Source: Amphibalanus amphitrite
Taxonomy: Eukaryota > Arthropoda > Thecostraca > Balanomorpha > Balanidae
NCBI RefSeq assembly: GCF_019059575.1
Contig: NW_024881781.1
Span: 496,001-560,000, forward strand
Direction: 5' to 3'
Length of the DNA stretch: 64,000 bases
Part shown: positions 39,298 to 51,141 of the stretch, piece after piece
Position numbering within the stretch: position 1 is the stretch's first letter
Layout of the letters: each line of letters opens with the position of its first letter
Notes under the pieces: generated by a model
What the model was told of the DNA's origin: nothing
Seen by the model: only the letters and a program-made list of their open reading frames with translations
The model's database searches: none
Translations under genes and position numbers: made by a program

Positions 39298-42200
39298 TTA
39301 CAATAAACTGCCGTTAGTATCAACTTCAAAACCGCCCTGGAGGAGCACTGCCCGGGAGAATGTTGACAGGTTGTGCCCTTGCAGTATGTTTGATGTTTAC
39401 AGGGCGATGAAAATTGAAATAGGTGTGCGGCAATGTGTGATAAGCTCTACAATCTACACTGTTTGACCTGTTTGATGAACCTGCACGTGAAAAGTCAGGT
39501 TTTCTACAGATGCCTTACTAAATATAACCTGAAAACGATTCCGAACTGACCCGGTCGCAATCTTGCATGACCTGTGACCTCTCCCAGTCAACTGACCTGG
39601 TCGGGGTCGCCCGATGACCGTCCCAGCAGACCTTCTATCGTGCTCTGTAAGAGCTGCACGAAGACTCGACTCCGACCCAGGCCAGGGCACGCTACCTCCA
39701 CCTGTAGACAAGGGTACCGAGTTGAGAGAACGAAGGATGGTATGGAAGTGGGAAGAAACACACAGGGCTAAACAGGCAAAACTATATTCTGAATCTGGAT
39801 TAAACCATCCAGAAAACTCATGCGCATCAGGAAAGAAACTTCGGTGTTTTCATGACAAATAGTATACCAAAGAACGCCGTGCAGTCATGAAAGGCAAGTG
39901 AAAGGCAGATGCCAGAGCTAGCACGAAACAAAGATCACAACCACAACCTCAAGTTCAACCAGGACAAAAACAATAGACGGATATGGTATGCCTCAAGATT
40001 CATGTCATGTCAGAATCGGAGCACGAAAGACGTCGTTAAAAACAGTCCAGCGCTGTCCGCAGTAGCGTGACTGCTGGACGTTCGCCGACAAAGTGAACCG
40101 CAGTCGAGGATGCACGCGAGACGGGACAGGAAATTTTGCCGCTGCTTGACGGAGACTAGCCCGCTATGGGACAAATATCGCAATCGAATCGCAACGCCCA
40201 CGCCCCACACTGTAGCTGATTTTACAGATAGCCGAAACTCCGCGACAGTCATGCCTGGCATGACTCATAGCTCACCTTCAGTTCCATTCTGTTGACAACG
40301 GACGGCGGCGGTAGGCAGCAGAAGTGACACAACTGGCCGCTAGATGTCTCTGCCAGATCATCGGAGCCGCACTCAGAGCAGGCCGGCCAGACGGACGCAC
40401 ACTGCTCGTCCACGCCTGCCACCTGACCTGAAACAACCAAACACAGCACAGCGTTCGGACGCCAGCAGCAAACCTCAAAATCCAACGTCGAAACAAAGGC
40501 ATATAAGGAAGTTTAGACACCAAGACAAAGACACCCGACTTTGATTGACTTTCGATGATTTTCATGTCGACTCACCGGACACATGCACCAGCTGGTCGGG
40601 CTGGGCGGCCGCCGTCAGGGGCGGCAGGGGTGTCCCTGGGGGTGGCACGGTCACCGCGTCCCGCCGCTCCACTGACGAGTACCTGCGAAAGGTGTATCGC
40701 TGTTAAGGCGAAAACGTCCGAAAAACTGCAGATTTTTATGCAAAAATTGCGCTTCCTTTACCTACCCTTCAAGTGTAAGATAAATATGGATGCATGTAAG
40801 CATATATTCCTGGAACGAAGAGCGGCAGTAGCGGCAAAGGCTCACTGGTTTTGGCGGCTGCCTCCACAGTTCTCATTTTCACGAGTCTTTGCCCACTCGC
40901 CGATGTCTTACCTATCCACCGCCATCCGTGCGTCCCTCCTCCAGACATGTCTCAGCAGGGCCGTCTGACCGGGTAACATCATCAGCGCCGCGTCTGACTG
41001 CAGCTCTAGCCTCAGCGGACCGTCAGCTGTCAGCACCAACACAGCGCCGTCCAGGGGGGCCAGCAGACGGCAGGCCAGGTCCAGGCGGCAGTCCGGGGCA
41101 GCGGGAGCTGGCGGCCCGCCCTCCCCGGTCAGTGTGGAGTAACACCAGGGACTGGGGTCGCACGGACCCCTCTCCGTGGGGGACGGAGGGTCTCTGGGAG
41201 ACCGGGGGAGGTTCTCAGTGATGACTGGCGGGTCCTGGGCAGACCGGGGGAGACCCCCGCCAGAGGACGGCTCGGGGAGGAGGCCGGGGTCACCGCCGGC
41301 CGATACGGTCCTCCCCGGCAGTTCGGTCAGCTGGCTGTCGTTGGACAGCGCCTGGAGGATGTAGGTAAAGCCGGGGTCGGCGCCGCCCGTCAGACGGACC
41401 ACAATGCTGGCCAGAGCCGGATGCCTGCGGAGGACAGAGGTCACAGAGAGGTCAGAGTGGTACGGCAAGTATACCACCAACTCATTGCAAGCATCATTCA
41501 ATGCTTATCTTTACATCATAGAGGATACACGAGGCAACGCCTAATAATGCAGTGAACAAAATTGTTCGTACACTGTGCTTGATATAAAGGTCATTTGATG
41601 ATCTTACTCTCGTGGTCACTTAGACTGGATAAAACAACTGCCGCTCGACTGGTCTCTTACCCTACTTTCACTGGTGTCCTGGCCTCTCGGCTCTCCCTTA
41701 TTCTTTCCTCTCGCTCACGGACTACCTGTGTTCCCATTCGTTCGCCTTTCCCCTGACTCACTGATCACTGGTAGTCCTCTCTCTGACTACCAGTCCCGTC
41801 AGCCGCAGCCGGGTCCCAGACCGGACCAGCGTCCTGTACCTCCTGACGAGAGGGGCGGGCACCACCACCTCAGCCACCGTACCGGCCCCGTCCCGCACCA
41901 GTAGTGACCAGCACCAGTCCTCCTCGGGACCGTCAGAAGTCTGACTGTCGGCCGGACATCTGACGGGCGGAGGGACAGGTCAGAGGTCAGCGTGACGAAG
42001 GGAGGGGGTTAGTTGACGGGCGAAGGTGAACGTGAGAGGAGAGCTGAAGGCAGACAGGTGACGACGTGAGACAGGCAGGTGACGACGTGAGGCAGGCAGG
42101 TGTGTGACGAGTGGTGATATGTACACGTTTCCTCATGGAAATATAGTGAGGAAATGTCAGAGCCATTTTACACTGCGTAAATACTCCTTTTTAAAACTGA

Positions 42201-45200
42201 GACTTCGCTAGCAGACACGTGTAAACTGTCCCACGACATAAGGTCGAAAACTTAACGCTTACATAACTATAAGAATTGAGGACTAATTGATGAACTCCAG
42301 CACACCTGTACTGACAGACGTGCAGAACCGTCGCGTCGATCGTGTTCACGACGTCACCGCCGCAGCCCAGGGCGGAGAGGATCGTAGTGTCATCTAGCGG
42401 ACAGTCTGCAGATACTGCTTCACGGACGGTCGTCAGGTGGCTCTGGGTGAGCGGCTGCCGGGAGGGTGAGACGGTCCGTGGAAACGGACGGAGACACTGG
42501 GCGGGCAGAGGAGCGTCTGAAAAGAAAACACATCGATCCTTGTCAAACAAACCAATCGCCATCACCATTTCCAAAAGCTAGAGAAAATGAATGCACCATA
42601 CCTACCGGTCGGCGTTATCAGGTATAACGTTGAAGCTGATCTATGATGGCGTCGCTGTAAGTAAGTCGACTGGCTACGCAAATTATCACAAATTTACTGT
42701 AAAAAAAAAAAACATGATAGCCGAACATCCCTAACAGCATTGGCCTCGTAGCCTCAGGCATCCGGCATCCCTCCATCTCCTATGTTTTCTCAAGACCTTT
42801 TGACTTACCGTCGGGACAGGGACAAGTGAGCTCCACGAATACGACTGGCGGGGGCGGGGGCGGCGGGCCCGGCTCGACGCTAGCGCCGCCTATCGGCAGC
42901 AGCACCGGAGGGCCCTCAGACACCTGGAGACGCTGCCTGACGGGGAGCAGAGGGGTACGAGTGTATTTAAAAACAGCTGCAGTTAACTGCAGGTTAGACG
43001 AGCCAGCTAACACAACTGAAAAATATTTCGACAGCTAGCTAGGTCTAGAGACGCTGTACCTAGACAATAATAATAGACACACTGAAAATATTGGCGAGAC
43101 TGAAGATGGATATAGGCCAATAAGAACTCTAATTTTGCCATCAGATAAATGCAGTTCGTAGTTTTAATGTCTAGTCTCGGATCCCACTAACCAGGGCGGG
43201 TGGAGCAGCAGAGTGTCTCCAGCGCTGACCGCTGGTAGGTCAGCACCATTGGCAAGCAGCACTTGCACCGTTCCTTCTCCGGGGTCATCAGAGGGCCGGC
43301 CGGGGTCACCAGAGGACCGGCCGGGGTCACCAGAGGACCGACTGGGGTCTGCGGTCCTCCCCAGCACCATGCGGGCGCCGACCTGACGCTCACAGCGCTC
43401 GACAAACACACGCAGGCAGCCCTGGCGGATAGACAGACATAAGTGGGAGGTAGATCAGCTGGATGTCGTGGTAGCTCGTCATATTTTGTGTTGGATAAAG
43501 CCATTCAAGAAAACTTTTCATTGCGACAAAATATCAATTGATCTTCCTTTCAAGATCTTAGTGCTATGAATAAAACATTGAAACATGTAGTGCCAGTTCT
43601 ATGAGGTCAAACAAGAAAAAGTAACAATTCGCTGAATAGGAAATTGGAGACAGGTTTGGGGTTACCACATTTCACAAGAGGTCCATGCAAATGAAAACAC
43701 TTCTTACAAGCATTATAAAAAAGCAAAACAACCTTCTATAAAACCTTAATCCAGATTAGCCTCATTAGCCAGCTAAGCCCTTTACCGTCTATCTCAGCTC
43801 CATCCTCCGCACTTATACCTGATCGGGGGCGCCGCCGGTCCTATGCCGACTCATCCTGACAAAGGCACCGCTGCGTTTCAGCACCCTGCGCAGCCGCTGT
43901 ACCAGACCACGGCGCTTCGGTGGCAGCTTCCTCCCTGACGGCGGCACCTCCGGCTCGGCGGCTGTCTTCTCCGGGGTGACTTCAGAACGGCGCAGCTGAC
44001 GCACAAAGTCCGACGCGCGGCGGTCGGTTGTCTGCGAAGAACCAGAGATGTGATAGTGTCTGCTAATGATAGCTGTTGTGTACGATAGGTGACAGAGAAT
44101 GGCGAAGCCAACTAGACGAAAACGAGGAAAATAAGGCAAATCACCACTTGGTGCTCACTTTTACGAGCATATAAATGTTACGGTGGTGCGAGAGATCATA
44201 CAAAAGATTGCTTATTTTGCAATGCCTCTACGCTATTCCAGTTCCGACTCTCTTAAATATTATTAGTGACTAGTGGTAACTTTATTCTCAACAATTATTT
44301 ATCTACGCTCTAGCTTATTACCCAACCATTCTCTCTGCCGGTCCGGCCCCACTCACCACCGCCTGCGGCACAGTCCGGTCGGCTCCGGTGACTGCTCTCA
44401 GCCAGCGGAGCCGCTCCTGGCTGGACACAGTCGGCACCGGCTCCGGCTCCCGTCCCGGGCCGCTCCGCAGCTCCTCGTCGACCGAGAGCAGCGTGCGGCG
44501 CCGTTTGGTGGTCTGGGCGCTGTCACCTGAAGGGTGCCGGCACCGGGATCCGCTGGAGCCACCGGCCGGTCTCCGTGGTGTAGAGACGTGAGAGCGATCA
44601 CCACCCGTCCTGCTAGTTTCGTTTGTGGTGTTGGATGTCTCCCTTGAGTTTTCAGGGTTACGAGGATTGTTGGGAGATTCATGAGAAGGTTGCCTTGGTA
44701 GCTCAGATGCCATAGAAGAGCGGACTCCAGCAGAGGCTGCACGGCCCGCGGACGGGCCTGGCACTCCAGTCGCTCTAGACGCCTCAAAGGCAGGGAACAG
44801 CTGCCTGACGGGACCCGGTCGGCGGGGAGCCTTGTCCACCGACCGGCGGGTCACCGCTGGGCTGACCAGAGCAGGATCTGGAGCACACAGCGGCGTGACG
44901 TCCTCCACTCTGGAGACGGCGACAGCGGCCGGCCTGACACCCATCGGAGTCTCCTCGGTCCGGTCGGTAGACATACGGGTGGCATCATCTGTTCTGTGTG
45001 CCGCAGACCCTGCCCCGGAGGCGGAATTGGTTCTTCCTCTACGTCTGCGGCGACGCTCGATTACCGGAGAGGAGCCTGCCGAGGACGGTCCCTCGCCGAC
45101 CGTCGTCTTCTGAGCGAGGCGCGGTTGGATCTCCGGCTGGGTGTGTTTAGACGACGATGGAGCAGATTTGGATTCTCTAGAAGTCATCAAAGACACACTG

Positions 45201-46117
45201 GTGGTGCTCTTGGGCTTCTCAGTAGCACATTCAGTAGCACATTCAGTGGCTTGTTTGGCCACACTAGGGGATGCGTCTTCCGACACTTCGGTAGCACTTT
45301 TAGCTACACTAGCGGCGGCATCGGACACTCGTGTATCATATTTCGACACATCTGTGATCTGCACTGTCTCGGTTGCCGGCCGGAGGCGCCGTGTCGGCCT
45401 CAGGACCGGGGAACGGGAAGGGCGGAGCACCGGCGACCTCTGTGTGCCGAGCACCGGGGACAAACGCGGCACAGGTGGCGGTGAGTCTTCCAGCTCCGAG
45501 CCGGGCGAGGAATGGCGACCTGATTGGGTCTGAACAGACTTGGCGGATGCTGCAGCTGCATTGAAAGTTGGTACTGCAGTTGACCTTTTCTGGGCAGCAG
45601 CAGTCCCAGAAGTAGAGGTAGTTTCTGTGGCTGACTGATGGAATATTCTTCTGGCTGCTCTGGAAGTACCAACACGCTGGCCATCTGTCTGCCTTGACGA
45701 GGTTGCCACAGATGGTCGATGTAACACAGGAGATGGAGCGTTGGGATCTGGATTGGGAAGAACACTACTCAGAGCTGGCTGAGCTGCTGCTGGAGGTCTG
45801 GAGTAATGAGAGACACATACTACTGGAGAGTCTTGTGAGGGATCCTGCACCAGCTGTGAGGACTGGAGTGCTGGGGACGAGTCCTCAATGGAAGGAGGGA
45901 GGATTTCCTCATCAGATCCAGGAGCTGGATTGTGGCTGACTGGAGCAGGCTTTGACACATGAGCAGGAGCTTCAGCTGCTCCTGATGATTGAGAAGATCC
46001 CTGTGTCTGTGACCAAGAGATGCAGTCAGCCAGCTCATCACCCTCTGCAGCACTGCAGACTCTTCCAAGCAGATCAGTGTCCAGTCGGTGGAACCCTGGC
46101 ACACTCCTATTGAACAT
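39298..46117 (-). CDS. SPIDR: SPIDR-like DNA repair scaffold protein (eleven coding exons)
   Basis: Exons, in order: 46117-44357, 44031-43819, 43421-43192, 42936-42809, 42516-42306, 41959-41762, 41424-40912, 40682-40576, 40427-40276, 39701-39597, 39336-39298. All have GT/AG borders and matching phases, giving about 1218 residues. SPIDR (KIAA0146; DUF4502/DUF4503) bridges BLM and RAD51/FIGNL1 in homologous recombination. Exon 1 (587 residues) is disordered, rich in Ser/Pro, with DCISWSQ near the N-terminus. The conserved part follows the family order: GDTLLLHPPWQRLQV (HPPW at about 732-735), an OB-fold-like strand set (WCWSLLVRDGAGTVAEV, GTRLRLTGLVV), then SGQVAGVDE and a zinc ribbon with Cys at about 1137, 1140, 1154 and 1157 (WPACSECG, CHFC), ending VFVQLLQSTIEGLLG. 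It is longer than human SPIDR (about 915), mainly in the N-terminus. The last 12-codon exon (GGFEVD...) is tentative. RPA1 and SHLD2 share the OB/zinc-ribbon design but not HPPW or WP.C..CG. Confidence 0.8.
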
Positions 46118-47269
46118 GGTCCCTGAAACACACAGAGTAAAGTTTTGACAATCTTGAAGTTAGATCAGTTACAATGAATGTAGGTACGTACTTAGGTACG
46201 CAACTACTCACACTCTTGACTGGATAAATTCATATCATGGCATTGGTGCCTGGTGGTCATAATACTGCATTTATTTTAAGCTATCTATGCTGGCAGTCAC
46301 AAAATGGTGTTGAATGGGAACAAATAATATTCCTTAGACGTTAGACCTTTAATGCTTTGCAGTCTGCACACATAGGTAAAATATACACAGCCTCAGCTTG
46401 CAATCACACACTCACACTGCATACCTAGGTATCAATATAGGACCTGAGGCCATTGTTATAAAATACAATTGAACTATACTATCTATTGGCAGCAAAAAAA
46501 AATTGAGCCAAATAAAACGGCTTCTCATTATCATAAAACTACACGCATGGTTAATGGGAATGCATCCGTCAGCGCCTTTTTTGGCTCAGAATTAGGAATA
46601 AAACTCACAGCCAGCTCAGATTCTATTTCATAATAATGGCCTCTGGCCTGTGAACAAAACAAAACAAGAAATTAGCAAAGCACCTCACAGTTTTATAAGA
46701 GGACTAACATTTATATTACCTAATAAATTACCTTATATATGAACGTTTTCAAATATATCATAGAACTATGTGACAAATCCACTGAACTCTATAATGACAA
46801 AACAAATCTGTCGATTGTGCACAACCAACAACTGCAAAAACATTTGCAATATAGTTTGCAATGCATGCAAAACTGTAACATTACATTAACAGAACATTAT
46901 AGAGTTCAGTGATGCAAAACATGCAGAAGGCTTTTGAAGAAGGCGCGCTGTTTTTGTTTCTCAAACATGCTACCAGATCAGTTTCCCTTCATCCAACAAT
47001 AATTTCCTCCATGACTGCTTGGCGTAACTGGCCACCTGACGACCATTACGGAATCTCTGCTTTGTGACCCATCGCTAGATGTCACTCAAAGCTTACAACC
47101 TCCTGTGCCCGATTCCGAAGCACCCGGGGCCTGTGACGTCACACGTTGCCTGTTGAGCCGCGGCGGTTCGGCCGAGTGCGGCCGCCAGCCGATCGGGCAG
47201 TGCGAGCGCGAGCGCTGATGCGCGTGGGAGGGTGGGTGCGTGTGCGATCATCATCCCAGTGTCGCCAAA
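46118..47269. promoter_or_regulatory. Shared divergent promoter region of SPIDR (minus) and the gene at 47270 (plus)
   Basis: The SPIDR start codon lies five bases inside an exon whose acceptor is TGTTTCAG at 46123-46130, so a noncoding exon lies upstream. A candidate donor, GGTT|GTAAGC, is at 47096-47095 on the minus strand. The plus-strand gene starts at 47270, and 47100-47270 is GC- and CpG-rich. This would place both transcription starts within a few hundred bases. No TATA box is evident. Confidence 0.45.
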
Positions 47270-47395
47270 ATGAGTGGTATCCAAGACCGGTTCAACAGTG
47301 TGATGAAAAGTTTTGCGAGGAAGGAGAAGCAGCCTGACACGGAGGTGGTGGCGGATGAACCAAACGACAAGGAGAGCCACTTCAAACGCGTAAAG
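47270..47395 (+). CDS. First coding exon of an unidentified gene
   Basis: The ATG in CCAAAATGAG opens 42 codons ending GTAAAG|GTAAGT in phase 0. The peptide is charged and soluble: MSGIQDRFNSVMKSFARK, an acidic middle (DTEVVADEPNDKE), then SHFKRVK. There is no signal peptide. It sits at the edge of a GC-rich promoter, and the donor is near-perfect, so it looks like a genuine initial exon. I do not recognise the family from 42 residues. No following exon is convincing in the remaining 16.6 kb, so the first intron is probably very long. Confidence 0.55.
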
Positions 47396-49145
47396 GTAAG
47401 TTTCATTTTGGGGAGGAGTCTCCCGATCAAGAAGGAGGCTGTGTCCGCCCTTGGACGCGGCTGTGCGTAGGGAAACGCCTGTCGCATGAGGCGCCTCACC
47501 AGACGTGAGATGCCGTGCGGTCTGGGTCACCCAAAGGTCGGAGTTCCTATTTTCTCCATCTACTTCTCCGAAAAAAAAACGGCGAACTCATCACACACGC
47601 GCACGCACTCACCGGCCGTCTCCAGCGTCGGGCGTCGTTCAGCCGCTGCGCCCGTCGCCCATTTTACGCCCGGGCAGCGGAAGGCGCACCGCCTGAGGGC
47701 TACACCGGACCTCACGCGCACAGAGCGCTCGGGGCGGCGGATGTACCAGTATGTACCGTACGCCATTTCCAGCTCGGGGAAGGCGACGTTCCCATACCTG
47801 CCCAGCCTCGTTTGGGCTTGACGAAATGAGCATTCGTTGCTTGCCGGTGCGTGCCGCCACCTACCTAAAGAGGGTTTCTAATTTCTCTGTTCATGGGGCA
47901 TGCAAATGGGTTTGCACGACGCACGTTTGCATGATATCTGTCCCGTGATGATGAGAGGGGCCATTTCTGGTCGAAGCTAGACCCCGAGGAGCGGACGGGA
48001 TGATTGAGGGGGGCCCGGCGCTCGGGTGCGGTCCGGCCTGGAATGTGCAGCGCCCAGTCCCGCTGGGAGGTGAATAGCGCACCCAACAGAGAACTATGCG
48101 GCTGGAATGTGGGCGTTCTACGCCGCTTCCAGGGAGACAATGCTGCTGGAACTGCACTGCTCTGGAAGTTCTGGAACGATGGAACGCAGCGAGATCAGCA
48201 TGGCAGAGAAGGACCTCGGTGACAGAAACAACTATTTTCTCAACCACCCCCCCCCCCCGAATCCGTAGTTAAAACACACCTATCCGTTGGGGTCTAAACG
48301 GGTTCCATTTTGGGTATGTCGTTTATTTATGACGCTCGCTAATGACCAGGGTAACTGCCGCAATTCCATCCCTTTCCCTGCCGCCCCATCGCCAAGTCTC
48401 CGGGGAGGCGGGTTCAGGTCAGCTCCGGGTCGAGCGGCGGGCCCATGGGCAGCGGCGTCCTCGGCCTGACCCCGATTTACCGACCCGACCGACCGGTGCA
48501 CTCGGGCCATGCGGCTAATAGAGGAGGCGACTGCCGCTGATAGGTCGGGCCACATGCCGGGAAGGGATGTGTTTGCCGTTTGGGAATGTGATGCTTGACC
48601 GGACCGTGCCAGGCTGAGCCAGGTCAGGCCGGCGTGATGTCAGTTAGGGCCCTTCGCGATTTCGGGTCGGGTCGTTTACGGAGCCGGGCGTTGGGACGTG
48701 CGATGTCGGGACGATGCTGGCTTGTCCCGTTATAGCGTCGTCGTGATAACACATGGGCCCAGTTTTTGCTTTTCCCAGATTTATAAGGACATTCAGGTGG
48801 ACGCGTGAGTGTAAATAAGTAATAAGCATTATTTTCTTATAATGGATATGTGGAATTACAAATAAAACCAGGCTGACTGGAGTTTGGTAACTAATCAGCG
48901 TTCCATGGATCGAACCGATACAATTTTCCTACCTGTTCATTTATTGGATCGCTTGCCACGGCACATGGTGATCTATGGGTGCCGTCAAGAACGAAATTAC
49001 TTCCATAATTTATAAGCGTTTCTTAGATTGATGAGATGTTGTCAAAACGAGTTGATTGATGCATTTTGAATACTCTATCAGAGTAAATTGGTTAACGACT
49101 TTGGATGACAGAATTCCTCATGATGATTAATTGCGAGCTCATATA
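47396..49145. other. Probable start of a long intron; no exon recognised
   Basis: GC-rich sequence continues to about 48.7 kb, with a C-tract near 48246. Frames on both strands are open by composition only and lack consistent splice junctions. Confidence 0.4.
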
Positions 49146-49935
49146 CAGGGTGTTTCACAATAAACGTTACTTTTGATAAGCTTTTAAAATGACCTCAACT
49201 ATTCGTATGCCCGTAAATTCTATATTCATTTTGTTGCAAATTCTTTCGGGTTTTTTATCCTTACAAGAACTATGACAAATTATCAACTGCATTCCTTATG
49301 TATACGTGCAATGTCCACGCCATCAAAACGGGTCAATTCGCTGTTAAGCTTCAGGGTCCTTCACAATGAATGTTGCTTTTCAAACGACGATGTTTCAGCG
49401 ACATGTATTACATATGGCTCATGAGTATTACCACATGAGACAGCAGAACAGTAGGACTGATGAACATATAACTTTAAGTTCAGCACCCTTCACGGGCTCT
49501 CCACTATGTCACCCTTCCGTCTGACTTTTTCAACCAGATTTTCTGAGATCGCCGTCCGGCCAGGAGGCGGGGCTGGTCTCGTGTTTCCAGTCTTCTGGAA
49601 ACTTTCTACCACCCGTTTGAAAGACATTTTGACGGAATATCCTTCCTCCTTTTAAAATGGCTACCGAAACTCCGTCGCACTGCAGTCTCCGCAAAGCGCC
49701 GTAATGCATGACCACCCATACCGCCTCATCACCTGTACACGGCGAATTGACCCGTTTTGACGGTGATGGCATTGCACGTCCATACAGATGTAACCGTTGA
49801 CGGTTTGTAAAAAAATATAAGGACTAAAAACCGCAACAAATTTGCAGCAAAATGCATATGAAATTTACGCGCTTACGAACAAGTAAGATCTTCATTTAAA
49901 CTATTCAAAAGTAACATTTATTGTGAAACACCCTG
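49146..49935. mobile_element. Foldback-type DNA element with long inverted arms, about 790 bp
   Basis: The ends read CAGGGTGTTTCACAATAAA inward on both sides. The inverted similarity extends about 200 bases with gaps, including cgggtcaattcg and cgaattgacccg. A further caggg..cttcacaatgaatgttgctttt word at about 49351 suggests an older element nested inside. I see no target duplication and no intact transposase. Confidence 0.65.
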
Positions 49936-50095
49936 GGTTGGCTGGTGCTAGCAGCCATGTGAGCGCTATTCCCGGGCTGAGCTGTAAAGCCGCATTGAAC
50001 AGCTCACGGCTTCCTGTCATCTGCCAGCGGCCACTGTTCCTGCAGTCAGTCACTGCGGGGCGTGGAGGAATGTTGTGCGGCTTCGTCTCCCGTTG
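49936..50095. other. Short spacer between two transposons
   Basis: Nothing recognised. Confidence 0.3.
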
Positions 50096-50103
50096 GACGT
50101 GTC

Positions 50104-51133
50104 TAGAGATTGCAATCCCGGAACGTTTTGCCAATCCCGGGATCCCGAAAGTTTTTATTTCGGGATCCCGGGATCCCGGGATCCCGGCATTGTCACTAAA
50201 TGTCGTAAGAGTGATTTCCTACTGACATATTTTGCGTCTTTAAGCTTACCACAAACAAAGAGGCAACTAAAAGCCATCCTTAGACCATGTCATTTGCATT
50301 AAAAACGATTGAACTTGCGAATAAAACGTTTCGATTTGATTAGCATTAGCATTTATTCCCAATTGGCCTTCATAAAACTGTGCGTCGACCAGATCGTTTA
50401 CTAGACAGGTTCCAGCACATCCACGCCTCACTCACTCTTCGTCTACGCTACTCGTAGTTAGCGCAACAGTTTTAAGCCATTGCCATGTTGGTCTACTTAA
50501 AAACTCGCAACCAGTGTACGCCAACTTTGGCAGCTCCCTATTTCACAGTGTTTTCAAAACGTCGCTTGGTCACTTTACCTCCTTCCGGTTCCGCTTTCAT
50601 CATTAATGTCTCTCAGAATTTGCTCGAAAGTCGCTTTGAGAGCAGAAACACTGACTGGGAGAGCTCCACTCTACCGTATTCAACGTCTGAATCAGTGAGC
50701 TCTGCCGTCACTTGCGTGACATCTGTGACATCTTTCTGCGACACGAGCTCAAAGACTGTCTTGATGACCTCCTTTGTTCCGGCCACGGACGGGCAAGTCA
50801 GAATCGCTGAACGATCTGTGATCCTGATAAAGATGTTGCAGCGCTGATGCTGCATTTTTTGGCTTTCGGGACCTTTTTTCGTACGTATTTAAGCGGTTTA
50901 ACCGCTGTGGGTAATACCCGAGAGCTACCAACACGGTCGATTGTGGACGGCCAATACGGGGTGCTAGCCAGCACAATAAACAGTGTAAACAAGACTCGTG
51001 CAGCGGCTGCATTCTTTTTAAGGTGAAAACTGATTCTTTTCGGGATCCCGGGATTGGCGGAATTTCGGGATCGGGATCGGGATTAAAATCCCGCCGGAAT
51101 CCCGGGATCCCGATCCCGGGATTGCAATCTCTA
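50104..51133. mobile_element. hAT-type element, 1.03 kb, target duplication GACGTGTC, GGGATCCC-rich ends
   Basis: GACGTGTC lies exactly at 50096-50103 and 51134-51141. The ends are TAGAGATTGCAATCCCGG and its reverse complement. Just inside, cgggatccc is repeated head to tail and forms nested palindromes at 50159-50187 and 51043-51120. Interior frames on both strands are short and I do not recognise a transposase, so it is non-autonomous or decayed. Confidence 0.9.
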
Positions 51134-51141
51134 GACGTGTC

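Noticed and set aside
40010..40261. Open frame downstream of the SPIDR zinc-ribbon exon, considered as its next exon
   Set aside because: The exon at 39701-39597 fits in phase and resembles the SPIDR sequence that follows the zinc ribbon, whereas this frame does not.
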